From Syntrophobacterales bacterium (GTDB taxonomy: Bacteria > Desulfobacterota > Syntrophorhabdia > Syntrophorhabdales > WCHB1-27): a stretch of DNA of 8,718 bases. Every line of letters starts with the position of its first letter. The first letter of the stretch is position 1. This document shows, one piece after another, positions 1 to 7,400 of the stretch. A model generated the notes under the pieces. It was not told the origin of the DNA and did not search any database. It was given only the letters and a program-made list of their open reading frames with translations. The DNA is taken from assembly GCA_017881765.1 (NCBI GenBank), contig JADGQN010000185.1, forward strand, positions 1 to 8,718. The letters are read 5' to 3'. The position numbers and the translations under genes were made by a program.

Positions 1-507
1 GAACCTTGTAATCCTGGAACATTCCTTCAAGGTAATACGTCTTATCGAAAAGCCCTCAAAAAACCCTCTCCAACCTTTCAATGACGCTTTGTCCGGAAAC
101 AGCTGCGGGATGTTGAAACTGTCATTCAGGAACGCATCGCCATATTTCGAGGCGAGAAACTGCTCTTCCTTCCTTAACGTCGGCCCGTACGACCAGAAAA
201 AGAGGAAGGGGTATGCCATGAACAGGTAAGGATTGCCGCTCAAGACACAAAAACTGCAATCAATCACATAGTTCGCCAGATAATAGGGATGCCGGACAAT
301 GGCATATACGCCTCTGTTGCAAAGAACCACATTCCGTACCAGGATGCCCTTGGCGACTATATGCAGGAAGCAGCCTATCGCGAGCAGAAAAAACCCGAGT
401 ACCATGGTGGTAACGCTATTACCGTAGATTGCAGAGGAGGCAAGGCAACACAGAATAATGAGATCGCGAAGGTTACTTCTGGTAAGCAGATGTTTTTCGG
501 TCTTCAC
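1..507 (-). CDS. ICMT/phospholipid-methyltransferase family integral membrane methyltransferase, partial (C-terminus beyond window)
   Basis: The frame stays open from a GTG at 507 to the window edge, giving 169 residues with no stop. An in-frame TAA lies upstream at 601-603, and no ATG occurs between it and the family core, so GTG is the best start; it has a strong Shine-Dalgarno AGGAGG 8 nt upstream. Two hydrophobic stretches (about residues 13-28 and 33-52) precede the conserved SAM-binding signature GVYAIVRHPYYLANY (about 67-81). Hydrophobic stretches at about 82-107 follow, then the typical RKEEQFLASKYGDAF (about 112-126). The RHP and EE motifs are the hallmark of the ICMT/PEMT-like family, membrane enzymes that methylate isoprenylcysteine, lipid amines or other small lipophilic substrates with S-adenosylmethionine. 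Bacterial members are functionally diverse, so the substrate cannot be assigned. It lies 180 bp downstream of the binding-protein gene on the same strand; co-transcription is possible but not shown. Confidence 0.85.
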   Translation of the reverse strand, partial: MKTEKHLLTRSNLRDLIILCCLASSAIYGNSVTTMVLGFFLLAIGCFLHIVAKGILVRNVVLCNRGVYAIVRHPYYLANYVIDCSFCVLSGNPYLFMAYPFLFFWSYGPTLRKEEQFLASKYGDAFLNDSFNIPQLFPDKASLKGWRGFFEGFSIRRITLKECSRITRF

Positions 508-515
508 GGCAGTAC

Positions 516-521
516 CCTCCT
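516..521 (-). promoter_or_regulatory. Shine-Dalgarno site fixing the GTG start of the methyltransferase gene
   Basis: Reading the minus strand, AGGAGG is followed by 8 nt and then GTG at 507-505. This is the only good ribosome-binding site in the open frame and is the reason for choosing the GTG start. Confidence 0.7.
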
Positions 522-687
522 GAATGGCTTGGCTTTCGCCAATTGTCGCTGTACGTCGCCATATAATCAGAGAAGATAGTCGTGGGAAATCTCGAAAAGG
601 TTACAAGGATTGGAGTAGAGCCGCTCTGCGCGGAACTGATGAACCGGATCGTGGGAGCACCATTCGTGACGGGACATATGCTCCATT

Positions 688-1656
688 TTAAGGTTTATGA
701 AGGCCTATCCTGACGGCGATATCGTAGATCTGTTTATATTCCTCGTCCCGCAATTTTACGACCTCCGCCGGAGACTTATATTCGCAGATGTGCCCCATTT
801 GTTCGAGCTTTGGTTTGGTGGCCTTAACTGCTTTTTCAACGGCTGGTATCAGGACCTTCTTGGCCTCATCCGGTATACCCGCGGGAGCCCACAGCGCGAA
901 CCAGGTCGCGGGCAGGCTCTGTTTGTAGCCCAACTGTCTGAGCGTAGGGATTTCGGGCCGACTCGGCAACTTGGGGTCGATGAGGAGAATTCTCATTCTG
1001 CCCGCGTCCACGTGAGGCTTGAACTTTCCGTAGCCATCGAGGGCAGCCTCTACATGCTTTCCTAACACGCCGGTGACGACGCTCTCCCCTCCTTCGTAAG
1101 GTACGTGGGTCACTTTGATCCCCGTGATAGATTGCAGCAACTCGATGGCGAAGTGGGTAAAAGAGCCGACGCCGACTGAAGTCATGCGAATCTTCCCGGG
1201 ATTCTTCTTGGCGTAATCAACGAATTCGGAAAAAGTTTTCCATGGCGCATCTGCTCTGACTCCGACCACCGTCGGCAGCAAGAAATGGAACCCCAGGGGT
1301 TCCAGATCCCTGGCCGGATCATAGTGGACAACCTCCGGATTGGTGATGGGGACGTAGATGACGGGTGACGCGCTGGCGTAAAAAAGTGTATACCCGTCTT
1401 TTTTCGCTCTGACCGCGGCGTCTGCACCCAGGACGGTACCTGCTCCAGGCCTGTTGTTCGGAATTATCCTTGTGCCGAGGAGCTTATCCAGTTCCTCTAT
1501 GAGCATCCTGCAGGCCGTGTCTCCCTGGCCGCCGGCTGGATAAGGAATAATCATCTGAATAGGATGGTCGGGATATCCGGCGGCAAAAGAAGCTCTTGGC
1601 CCGAGCGTGCAAAGACTCACCATGAGTAGAAACAGAAAAAAGAAAAAACGCGTCAT
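688..1656 (-). CDS. TctC/Bug-family tripartite tricarboxylate transporter substrate-binding protein
   Basis: Periplasmic solute-binding receptor of the Bug/TctC family, which captures carboxylates or related small molecules, classically for a TctAB membrane pair. From the ATG at 1656 the product is 322 residues, the usual family length. It begins with a Sec signal peptide: MTRF, a Phe/Leu-rich core, and a probable cleavage after SFAA at about residue 26. The mature start GYPDHPIQMIIPYPAGGQGD (about 27-46) is the family's first strand and ligand loop. PNNRPGAGTVLGA (66-78), DGYT (87-90), THVPYEGG (183-190) and WFALWAPAGIP (252-262) are all typical conserved blocks. The frame extends upstream to TTG/ATG at 1746/1743 behind a weak AAGG, which would add about 29 residues before the signal peptide. 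I prefer 1656 on signal-peptide and length grounds, though it has no clear Shine-Dalgarno. No tctA or tctB lies beside it, so it appears to be an orphan receptor. The ligand is unknown. Confidence 0.92.
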   Translation of the reverse strand: MTRFFFFLFLLMVSLCTLGPRASFAAGYPDHPIQMIIPYPAGGQGDTACRMLIEELDKLLGTRIIPNNRPGAGTVLGADAAVRAKKDGYTLFYASASPVIYVPITNPEVVHYDPARDLEPLGFHFLLPTVVGVRADAPWKTFSEFVDYAKKNPGKIRMTSVGVGSFTHFAIELLQSITGIKVTHVPYEGGESVVTGVLGKHVEAALDGYGKFKPHVDAGRMRILLIDPKLPSRPEIPTLRQLGYKQSLPATWFALWAPAGIPDEAKKVLIPAVEKAVKATKPKLEQMGHICEYKSPAEVVKLRDEEYKQIYDIAVRIGLHKP

Positions 1657-1776
1657 CTGCGATGCAGTATAGACTCGGGTCCGGCATAAGTCAACCGACT
1701 CATTTCGCGGGGCACGCGGCGCCGAGGCCAGAGCCGGTTGCATCAATGCAAACCTTAGAAGAGGAACCCTTTTTTA

Positions 1777-1805
1777 ATTTTAAGATCTCGAAAATCGCTT
1801 GACAG
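1777..1805 (-). promoter_or_regulatory. Candidate sigma70-type promoter for the TctC/Bug gene
   Basis: On the minus strand CTGTCA (1805-1800) is followed by 17 nt and then TAAAAT (1782-1777), four and five matches to the consensus hexamers. It would start transcription near 1770, about 115 nt before the preferred ATG at 1656 or about 27 nt before the alternative ATG at 1743. Its -35 box overlaps the -35 box of the opposing candidate. Prediction by eye only. Confidence 0.4.
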
Positions 1806-1827
1806 GAGCGGACATGTGGAACAGAAT
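1799..1827 (+). promoter_or_regulatory. Candidate sigma70-type promoter for the cytidylate kinase-like gene
   Basis: TTGACA (1799-1804) is a perfect -35 hexamer, followed by 17 nt and CAGAAT (1822-1827), a four-of-six -10 match. It would give a leader of about 130 nt before the ATG at 1964, containing the hairpin and short reading frame described separately. Prediction by eye only. Confidence 0.45.
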
Positions 1828-1866
1828 TGTAAGTAGGAAGATAAAGCATCCACATCTGATCCCGGT

Positions 1867-1883
1867 CTTGTCAGGCAGACAAG
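1867..1883 (+). other. Small leader hairpin upstream of the cytidylate kinase-like gene
   Basis: CTTGTC, loop AGGCA, GACAAG form a perfect 6-bp stem with a 5-nt loop. A T-G wobble could add one pair. No T-run follows, so it is not an intrinsic terminator. It may be a weak leader structure or chance. Confidence 0.25.
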
Positions 1884-1912
1884 GACGAGCCCGGCATTCG
1901 TAGGAAGGGGGC

Positions 1913-1951
1913 ATGAAACCCAACCTCGCGCTTCGTGAGCGACAAGGCTGA
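1913..1951 (+). other. Possible 12-codon leader peptide (uORF) ahead of the cytidylate kinase-like gene
   Basis: A purine-rich GGAAGGGGG sits just before ATG at 1913. The frame reads MKPNLALRERQG and stops with TGA at 1949-1951, whose last base is the first base of the AAGGAGGT Shine-Dalgarno of the downstream gene. Ribosomes ending there would cover that site, so translational coupling or a leader function is conceivable. Short frames like this are common by chance, so confidence is low. Confidence 0.2.
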
Positions 1952-1963
1952 AGGAGGTGCGTC

Positions 1964-2782
1964 ATGTACTTCATTACGTTGTCGAGAAAAATGGGCGCCG
2001 ATGGATCAGAAATCGCCAGGCTGGTCGCAGGAAAGTTGCAGTGCCAGCTCTATGACACGGAGGCCATCGAGAACACGGCGAGGGAAATGGGCTTTCTCAA
2101 GGATGTCCAAGACGTAGACGAAAAGGTGCCATCTTTTTTTGAGAGGTTTTTTTCATCACGCCCGCAGATGCATCTGGATCGCCTGATGGCTGTTATCTAT
2201 GAGCTGGCGAGCAAAGGAAATGCCCTATTCCTTGGGCGAGGGAGTCATATCCTCTTGCGGGAGTTCCCTTGTGTCATGCACGTAAGGGTCACCGCCTCGC
2301 TGGAAAAGCGCATCCAGAACCTGACGGAACGGGGCTTCCAGAAGGAAGCGGCTATCAGGGCACTCCAAAGAAGCGATCACGAGCGAGCGGCTTTCATCAA
2401 ATTCGCCTTTGGCGTGGATTGGGATAACCCCGAGCTATACGATCTTGTGCTCAGCATGGACCATCTGACGATACCGTTGGCGGCAGACATCGTGACGTAT
2501 ATGGCCACCACGGAAGAGGTGAAAGCCCGCTCAATGGATGCGATGCAATCGCTCGCAATGATGGGCCTTGCCAGAAGAGCCGAGGCTGCCCTTATCGAGG
2601 GAGGTTTTTCACCACCGTATGTTTCCGCTTCCGTTGTCGAGCCCTGTAAGCTTCGGTTAACAGGCATCGTGGGAGTGCCGTGGGAGAGAACGAACGTAGA
2701 GAGGATCGTGAAGGGGATACGAGGTGTTACGTCTATCGATAATCAAATCCAAGTAGCGGCAGCGTTCAGCAAGGAGGCATAG
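1964..2782 (+). CDS. Cytidylate kinase-like family protein with C-terminal BON-like domain
   Basis: 272 residues. The start is well supported: AAGGAGGT at 1951-1958 lies 5 nt before the ATG. The N-terminal part matches the cytidylate kinase-like (Cmk-2 type) P-loop family. MYFITLSRKMGADGSEIAR (1-19) is the first strand plus the modified nucleotide-binding loop, LYDTEAI (29-35) follows, and NALFLGRGSHILL (about 86-98) is the conserved central block. The loop has the SRxxGxxG form of this family, without the Lys of a classic GxxxxGK[S/T] Walker A motif, so phosphoryl transfer to CMP should not be assumed. Residues about 205-266 resemble a BON domain: a strand-rich stretch with LRLTGIVGVPWERTNVERI, then RGVTSIDNQIQV, the usual V-x-L-x-G-x-V and GV-x-x-V-x-N-x-I spacing. 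BON domains usually bind lipid or other ligands and occur in envelope and secretion proteins. No signal peptide or TM segment is visible, so the protein is probably cytoplasmic. It is convergent with the MFS gene across 16 bp. Confidence 0.85.
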   Translation: MYFITLSRKMGADGSEIARLVAGKLQCQLYDTEAIENTAREMGFLKDVQDVDEKVPSFFERFFSSRPQMHLDRLMAVIYELASKGNALFLGRGSHILLREFPCVMHVRVTASLEKRIQNLTERGFQKEAAIRALQRSDHERAAFIKFAFGVDWDNPELYDLVLSMDHLTIPLAADIVTYMATTEEVKARSMDAMQSLAMMGLARRAEAALIEGGFSPPYVSASVVEPCKLRLTGIVGVPWERTNVERIVKGIRGVTSIDNQIQVAAAFSKEA

Positions 2783-2798
2783 ATGGATTCGCCCAGAC

Positions 2799-4169
2799 TT
2801 ATCCCCATGCTTTCTTTCCGGCAGGCATGAGGAAAACGAGAGGAATCGTAAACAAAATGGCAAGACCACAAGCCATGAAGGTGATCCTGAAACCGGTGTT
2901 GGGATTAGAACTCAAGTGGAGGGCAAAGGTGATGAGGGAGACACCCAGTGCTGCTCCAACCGTTCTGAACATGCCTCGAAGCCCGACGATGGTGGCTACC
3001 TTATCGGGTAGCAACTCGATACAGGCGTTATTGGCAGCGGGAAACGCGATTCCCGAACCAATTCCGGAGAAGAGTATCAGGAACGAAAGTAGTTCCGCGG
3101 TACCCCATCGGATGCCCATCATACGCGCCAATGGGACGCCCTCCCCGAGAAGGATTGTCGAAAAAGAGATCATGCCCAAGCCCCACACCATGGGCCACCG
3201 GTACCCCCACCGCCTGAGCAGAAAGCTGGTGACCGCTGAGGCGAAAATCATTCCCAGCGATCGGGGCGTCAGTATCATACCGCTCAGCAGCGTCGAGAGC
3301 TTATGTACCGAGGTCGCGTAAAGTGGTATAAACGACAGGATTCCCCAGGCTCCGGCGCCTATGACCATATTTAACACGTTTGCGGCCAGAAAAGGTCTTG
3401 ATCGCAGCAATGCCATATCCAGGATGGGATTAGGCGCTTTCTTCTCCTGACGGAGAAACAGGAAGAGCGAAGAAGAACTGAGAACCATAAAGAGTACGGC
3501 AAAGAGAAAAGAGCGGAAAGAGGACGTCTCGCCGATGAGATTTAAACCGAACATGAGAAAGAGTATCGCCCCACTCATAAAGAACGCCCCTGCGAGGTCC
3601 AGGTGATGGCGGGAAGAAACCCTGGAGGGTTTAAGGAGCATCGTAATCAACACCATCAAACCGATACCGACCGGTACATTAATATAGAAAACATAGCGCC
3701 AGGAGTAATGGCTCACGATCCACCCACCCAGGTTTGGTCCGATAACGCCCCCTATGGGGAAGATACTGGTGAAGAGACCGATCGCCCTTTCCCGATGATC
3801 GGGAAAATGATCGCTCACCATTCCCGCTGCCGTGGGAAGAAAACATGCCCCTCCGATGCCTTGAATGAACCGGAATGCTATCAGCGTATGGATATCGGGT
3901 GCAAGCGCGCAGGCGAGAGAGCTGCCCGTAAAAAGTATAAGAGAAATCAGGAAAACATTCTTACGGCCGAAGCGGTCACTCAGATTTCCCGCCATAGGCA
4001 TGGCCATGGTGATCGCAATGAAATAAATGGAAATAGTCCATGCCGCCCAGAGGACATTGGTGCCAAGGTCTTCTATTAAGTTGGGAAGGGCTACGGCCAC
4101 CACTGTCCCATCGACGGAGGACATGAGGAGGCTTAACCCGGCAGCAACAAAGATTAGGTAGCGACGCAT
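2799..4169 (-). CDS. MFS transporter, DHA2 (EmrB/QacA-like) drug:H+ antiporter family
   Basis: 456 residues, very hydrophobic, consistent with the 14-TM topology of DHA2 exporters, which expel drugs or metabolites in exchange for protons. Visible family motifs are: LLMSSVDGTVVAVALPN in TM1 (14-30, motif D1 with the conserved Asp20); GNLSDRFGRKNV in the TM2-TM3 loop (61-72, motif A); RFIQGIGGACFLP (100-112, motif B region with Arg100); IFPIGGVIGPNLGGWI in TM5 (136-151, the antiporter motif C); and WRYVFYINVPVG (157-168). It has no EmrA-like adaptor beside it. The ATG at 4169 gives a normal N-terminus but lacks a clear Shine-Dalgarno. The upstream frame offers no ATG or GTG before a TGA near 4229, so this start is retained. 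A weak TTGACC-N18-TAGACT (4219-4190 on the minus strand) could be its promoter. The substrate cannot be predicted. Confidence 0.93.
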   Translation of the reverse strand: MRRYLIFVAAGLSLLMSSVDGTVVAVALPNLIEDLGTNVLWAAWTISIYFIAITMAMPMAGNLSDRFGRKNVFLISLILFTGSSLACALAPDIHTLIAFRFIQGIGGACFLPTAAGMVSDHFPDHRERAIGLFTSIFPIGGVIGPNLGGWIVSHYSWRYVFYINVPVGIGLMVLITMLLKPSRVSSRHHLDLAGAFFMSGAILFLMFGLNLIGETSSFRSFLFAVLFMVLSSSSLFLFLRQEKKAPNPILDMALLRSRPFLAANVLNMVIGAGAWGILSFIPLYATSVHKLSTLLSGMILTPRSLGMIFASAVTSFLLRRWGYRWPMVWGLGMISFSTILLGEGVPLARMMGIRWGTAELLSFLILFSGIGSGIAFPAANNACIELLPDKVATIVGLRGMFRTVGAALGVSLITFALHLSSNPNTGFRITFMACGLAILFTIPLVFLMPAGKKAWG

Positions 4170-4334
4170 GTTGGAAACGATCTGCAGGGAGTCTACTCGA
4201 TTGTCGTTATGGAGGTCAACAGGAATTCAAGTGATGAACCGTCAACGTATCTCCTGGATTCAGGGCCTGACCACAGAGATGGCTTAGCCTTATCGTTTGA
4301 ATCGTTCGGAGGACGCTGTTACCGGTCGGATGAG

Positions 4335-4377
4335 TTCTAAGAAACTCCTGTTGACTATCTCCAAAGACCTCTTAGAA
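4335..4377. repeat. 8-bp perfect inverted repeat flanking the promoter of the DUF748 gene
   Basis: TTCTAAGA (4335-4342) and its exact reverse complement TCTTAGAA (4370-4377) are separated by 27 bp. The left arm sits just upstream of the -35 box and the right arm covers most of the -10 box. This could be a paired operator or a chance match. A separate perfect 10-bp palindrome ATCATATGAT lies downstream at 4399-4408. Confidence 0.35.
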
Positions 4378-4378
4378 T
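4351..4378 (+). promoter_or_regulatory. Sigma70-type promoter candidate for the DUF748 gene
   Basis: TTGACT (4351-4356), 16-nt spacer, TAGAAT (4373-4378): five of six matches in each hexamer. Transcription would begin near 4385 and leave a leader of about 44 nt before the ATG at 4429. It is the best promoter-like sequence in the window. Confidence 0.6.
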
Positions 4379-4428
4379 ACCATTAGGAAGCAAGCCTCAT
4401 CATATGATCTTCCACGAGGGGGGAGCGC

Positions 4429-7400
4429 ATGATAAAGAAACTAACGGGGATATACGAAAAGAAGATAAAGCCCCGCGCGAAGAAGATTCTTGTTGGGCTC
4501 GTTATCTTCTTTGTTGTTTTTACCGTCACCGGGTTTTTCGGTCTGCCTCCTTTACTGAAATATGTCTTGACTAAAGAACTCTCTCAAAATCTCCACCGGG
4601 AAGTAACCATCAACCAGATCACGTTTAATCCCTATACGCTCTCCACAGCGGTACGAGGACTCCTGATCAAGGATCGACCAGGTACCGAGACGTTCTTCAG
4701 CTGCGATGAACTGTTTTTGAATCTGGGGAGCCTTTCCGCCATCAGAATGGCTCCGGTCCTCAAAGAGATCCGGATTACCAAGCCCTACATAAGGATCATC
4801 CGCAATAAGGACCTCTCCTATAATTTCTCCGATTTGCTGGAGAAGAAAGAGCCGAACTCCCCGGAGAAGACGAAGCCCGCGCCTCTGAGATTCTCTCTGA
4901 ATAACATCAGAATAGAAAACGGGAGCATCGATTTCTTAGACGGACCTAAAGAGACAAAACACACGGTCAGGGAATTGAGAATTGGCATCCCCTTTCTGTC
5001 GAATATCCCTTCCTACGTTCAAACGTTCGTTCAACCTCATTTTTCAGCCAAGATCAATGATGCTCTTTACACATTCCAGGGAAGAACAAAGCCATTCGCC
5101 GATTCTCTTGAAACCTCTATTGATGTTGATATCAAGGATCTCAATATCCCTTATTACCTCGCTTACGTCCCCATGAAAATGAATTTCAAGGTTGTTTCTG
5201 CCTCCCTGGACACAGAGGCAAAGGTGTCCTTTATTGAAACGAAAGACAAGAAGGCTTCGCTGACGATCACGGGAAATGTCTCTTTGAAAAACATAGCCGT
5301 GAATGACGAAAAGAATAAGCCTTTCTTTCTACTCCCCCTCCTTGATGTCTCTATCGCTCCGTCAGAGCCCCTCTCTAAAATCATTCATTTATCAAAAGTA
5401 ACGCTCCAGTCTCCTGAATTTGATATCCGGCGCGACGAAAAGGGAGCCTTGAATGTCCAATCTCTTCTGCCCGAAGAAGGCGAGGCAAAACCTGCTCCAA
5501 AGAAAACGGAGGAGGCAGTACCCCTATCTCTGGCCATTGACGAAATGCGGCTGGCAGGGGGAAAAATCTCTTTCTCCGACCTTTCCGGGAGCACACCCTT
5601 CAAAACGGTTCTGGACCCGGTTGACCTGAAGGTCGATCATCTCAGCAACGCTAAAGATAATAGAGCAGCCTATGCTCTATCCCTCAACACCGAAGCCAAA
5701 GAAGCCGTCAAGGTCGAGGGTGAATTTTCGATGGATCCTCTTGGGTCGGAAGGTATGCTTGAGGTCACATCCGTTCCACTTAGGAAGTACAGCCCTTTCT
5801 ACAGGGATAGCCTTCTCTTCGACATTGAAGATGGCCGTCTTGATCTTTCAGCCCGTTACAGATATGCAAAGGGGCAAAAAGAACCGGAGGCCAGTCTTTC
5901 CGGTATCTCCGTTACGCTCAATGCCCTTCGTCTCAAGAAAGCCGGTGAGCGTGAAGACTTTGTTAAAGTTCCACGTTTCTCGATTAAAGAAGCGGATGTA
6001 GACCTCACAAAAAGAGAGCTCAGGATTGGCAACCTCTCCACGGAGAAAGGCGAGATTCTCGTGAAACGGTTACGCAACGGCGATTTGAATCTCCTCACGC
6101 TCACCCCGCCTGCGCCTGCATCGGCGAATAAAGAGCCCGCTAAAAAATTAAAGGCCGGCGAAAAACCCGTCGAGCCTGAAAAACCATGGCTCGTCTCCCT
6201 GAAGCAGATGCTGATTGACAAGTACACCATTCGCGTGGTGGACCAGACCACGAAAGAGCCGGTCACGCTGGTTGCTCAAAACCTCGCCTTAAAGGGAGAG
6301 AATATTTCAACGGCGAAGAACAGTAAAGCAAGGCTTAGCCTCTCCCTCCTCTTGAACGGGAAAGGAACCGTCTCCACCACGGGGACCATCGCTGTAGAAC
6401 CCCTCTCTGCAGATGTAAAGATAGGGCTGAAGGGCATTGAAATCGCTCCCTTCCAACCCTATTTCACGGATAAGGTAAAGCTGACGGTGACCGGAGGAGC
6501 CGTTTCCACAAATGGCAATGTTTCTCTCACATCCACCAAAGAGAAGGGAATAAGGGCCACCTATAAGGGGGAGGCTTCTGTAACTAATTTTTCTTCAATC
6601 GATAAACTGAGCGGAGAGGATCTTCTGAAACTCGAATCCCTGTCGTTAAACGACCTCAACGTGGCATATGCACCCCTTTCTGTTGAGATCAAAGGGGTCT
6701 CTCTGACTAACTTCTACGCTCTCGTGCTGGTCAGCCCTGATGGAAAAATTAATCTCCAGGATGTGCTGGCGGCCGAGGAACCAAGAGCGGAGACGGCGCC
6801 GGGCCTTACAACAGAGAAGACACCGGGCCCTGCCCGTCAGCAGAGCGCAGCAGCCCCTCCGCAGGGAAAAGAGCCTTCGAAAAACATCAGGATCGATCAG
6901 GTCACCCTCCAGGATGGGAGGATAGACTTCCAAGACAAATCGGTCAAACCTGAATTTTCCACGCGTCTCTCAGAGATCGGGGGAAGGGTATCAGGGCTTT
7001 CTGCTGACCAGAACACGACGGCGGACGTTGAGCTTCGTGGCAAACTCAATGACTATGCCCCTCTTGAGATCACGGGCAAGATCAATCCCTTGAGAGATGA
7101 CCTCTTTGTGGATATAAAGGCCCGCATCAAGGACATGGACCTGAGCCCTGCAAGCCCTTACTCCGGAAAATATGCAGGCTACGTCATCGAGAAAGGCAAG
7201 CTCTCCCTCGATGTGAAATATTCAATCTCCAAGGGAAAACTCGATTCTCAAAATAATATCGTCATCGATCAGTTCACGTTCGGTGAAAAAATTGAAAGCC
7301 CTCAGGCAACCAGTTTGCCTGTCAAATTGGCCGTCGCCCTCTTGAAAGACAGGAAGGGCGAGATCAAGCTGGATCTCCCTGTGACTGGAAGCCTCAATGA

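Noticed and set aside
289..579. 96-residue plus-strand open frame
   Set aside because: Overlaps the methyltransferase on the opposite strand, which has unmistakable family motifs; this frame has none.
654..684. GGAGCA...TGCTCC inverted repeat downstream of the TctC/Bug gene as a possible terminator
   Set aside because: 6-bp stem with a 19-nt loop and no T-run on either strand; likely chance.
2806..2829. CATGC...GCATG inverted repeat near the convergent gene ends as a possible terminator
   Set aside because: The stem is only 5 bp with a 14-nt loop, has no T-run, and lies inside the 3' coding end of the MFS gene.
2827..3321. 164-residue plus-strand open frame opposite the 3' half of the MFS gene
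   Set aside because: Antisense shadow of the transporter, with no recognisable domain.
3603..4079. 158-residue plus-strand open frame opposite the MFS gene
   Set aside because: It lies wholly antisense to a clear MFS transporter. Its composition is polar and unlike any family I recognise, and it has no good ribosome site. It is a shadow frame.
4190..4219. TTGACC-N18-TAGACT on the minus strand as MFS promoter
   Set aside because: The spacer is long, the -10 match is four of six, and the resulting leader is only about 14 nt without a Shine-Dalgarno. Mentioned under the MFS gene but too weak to list separately.
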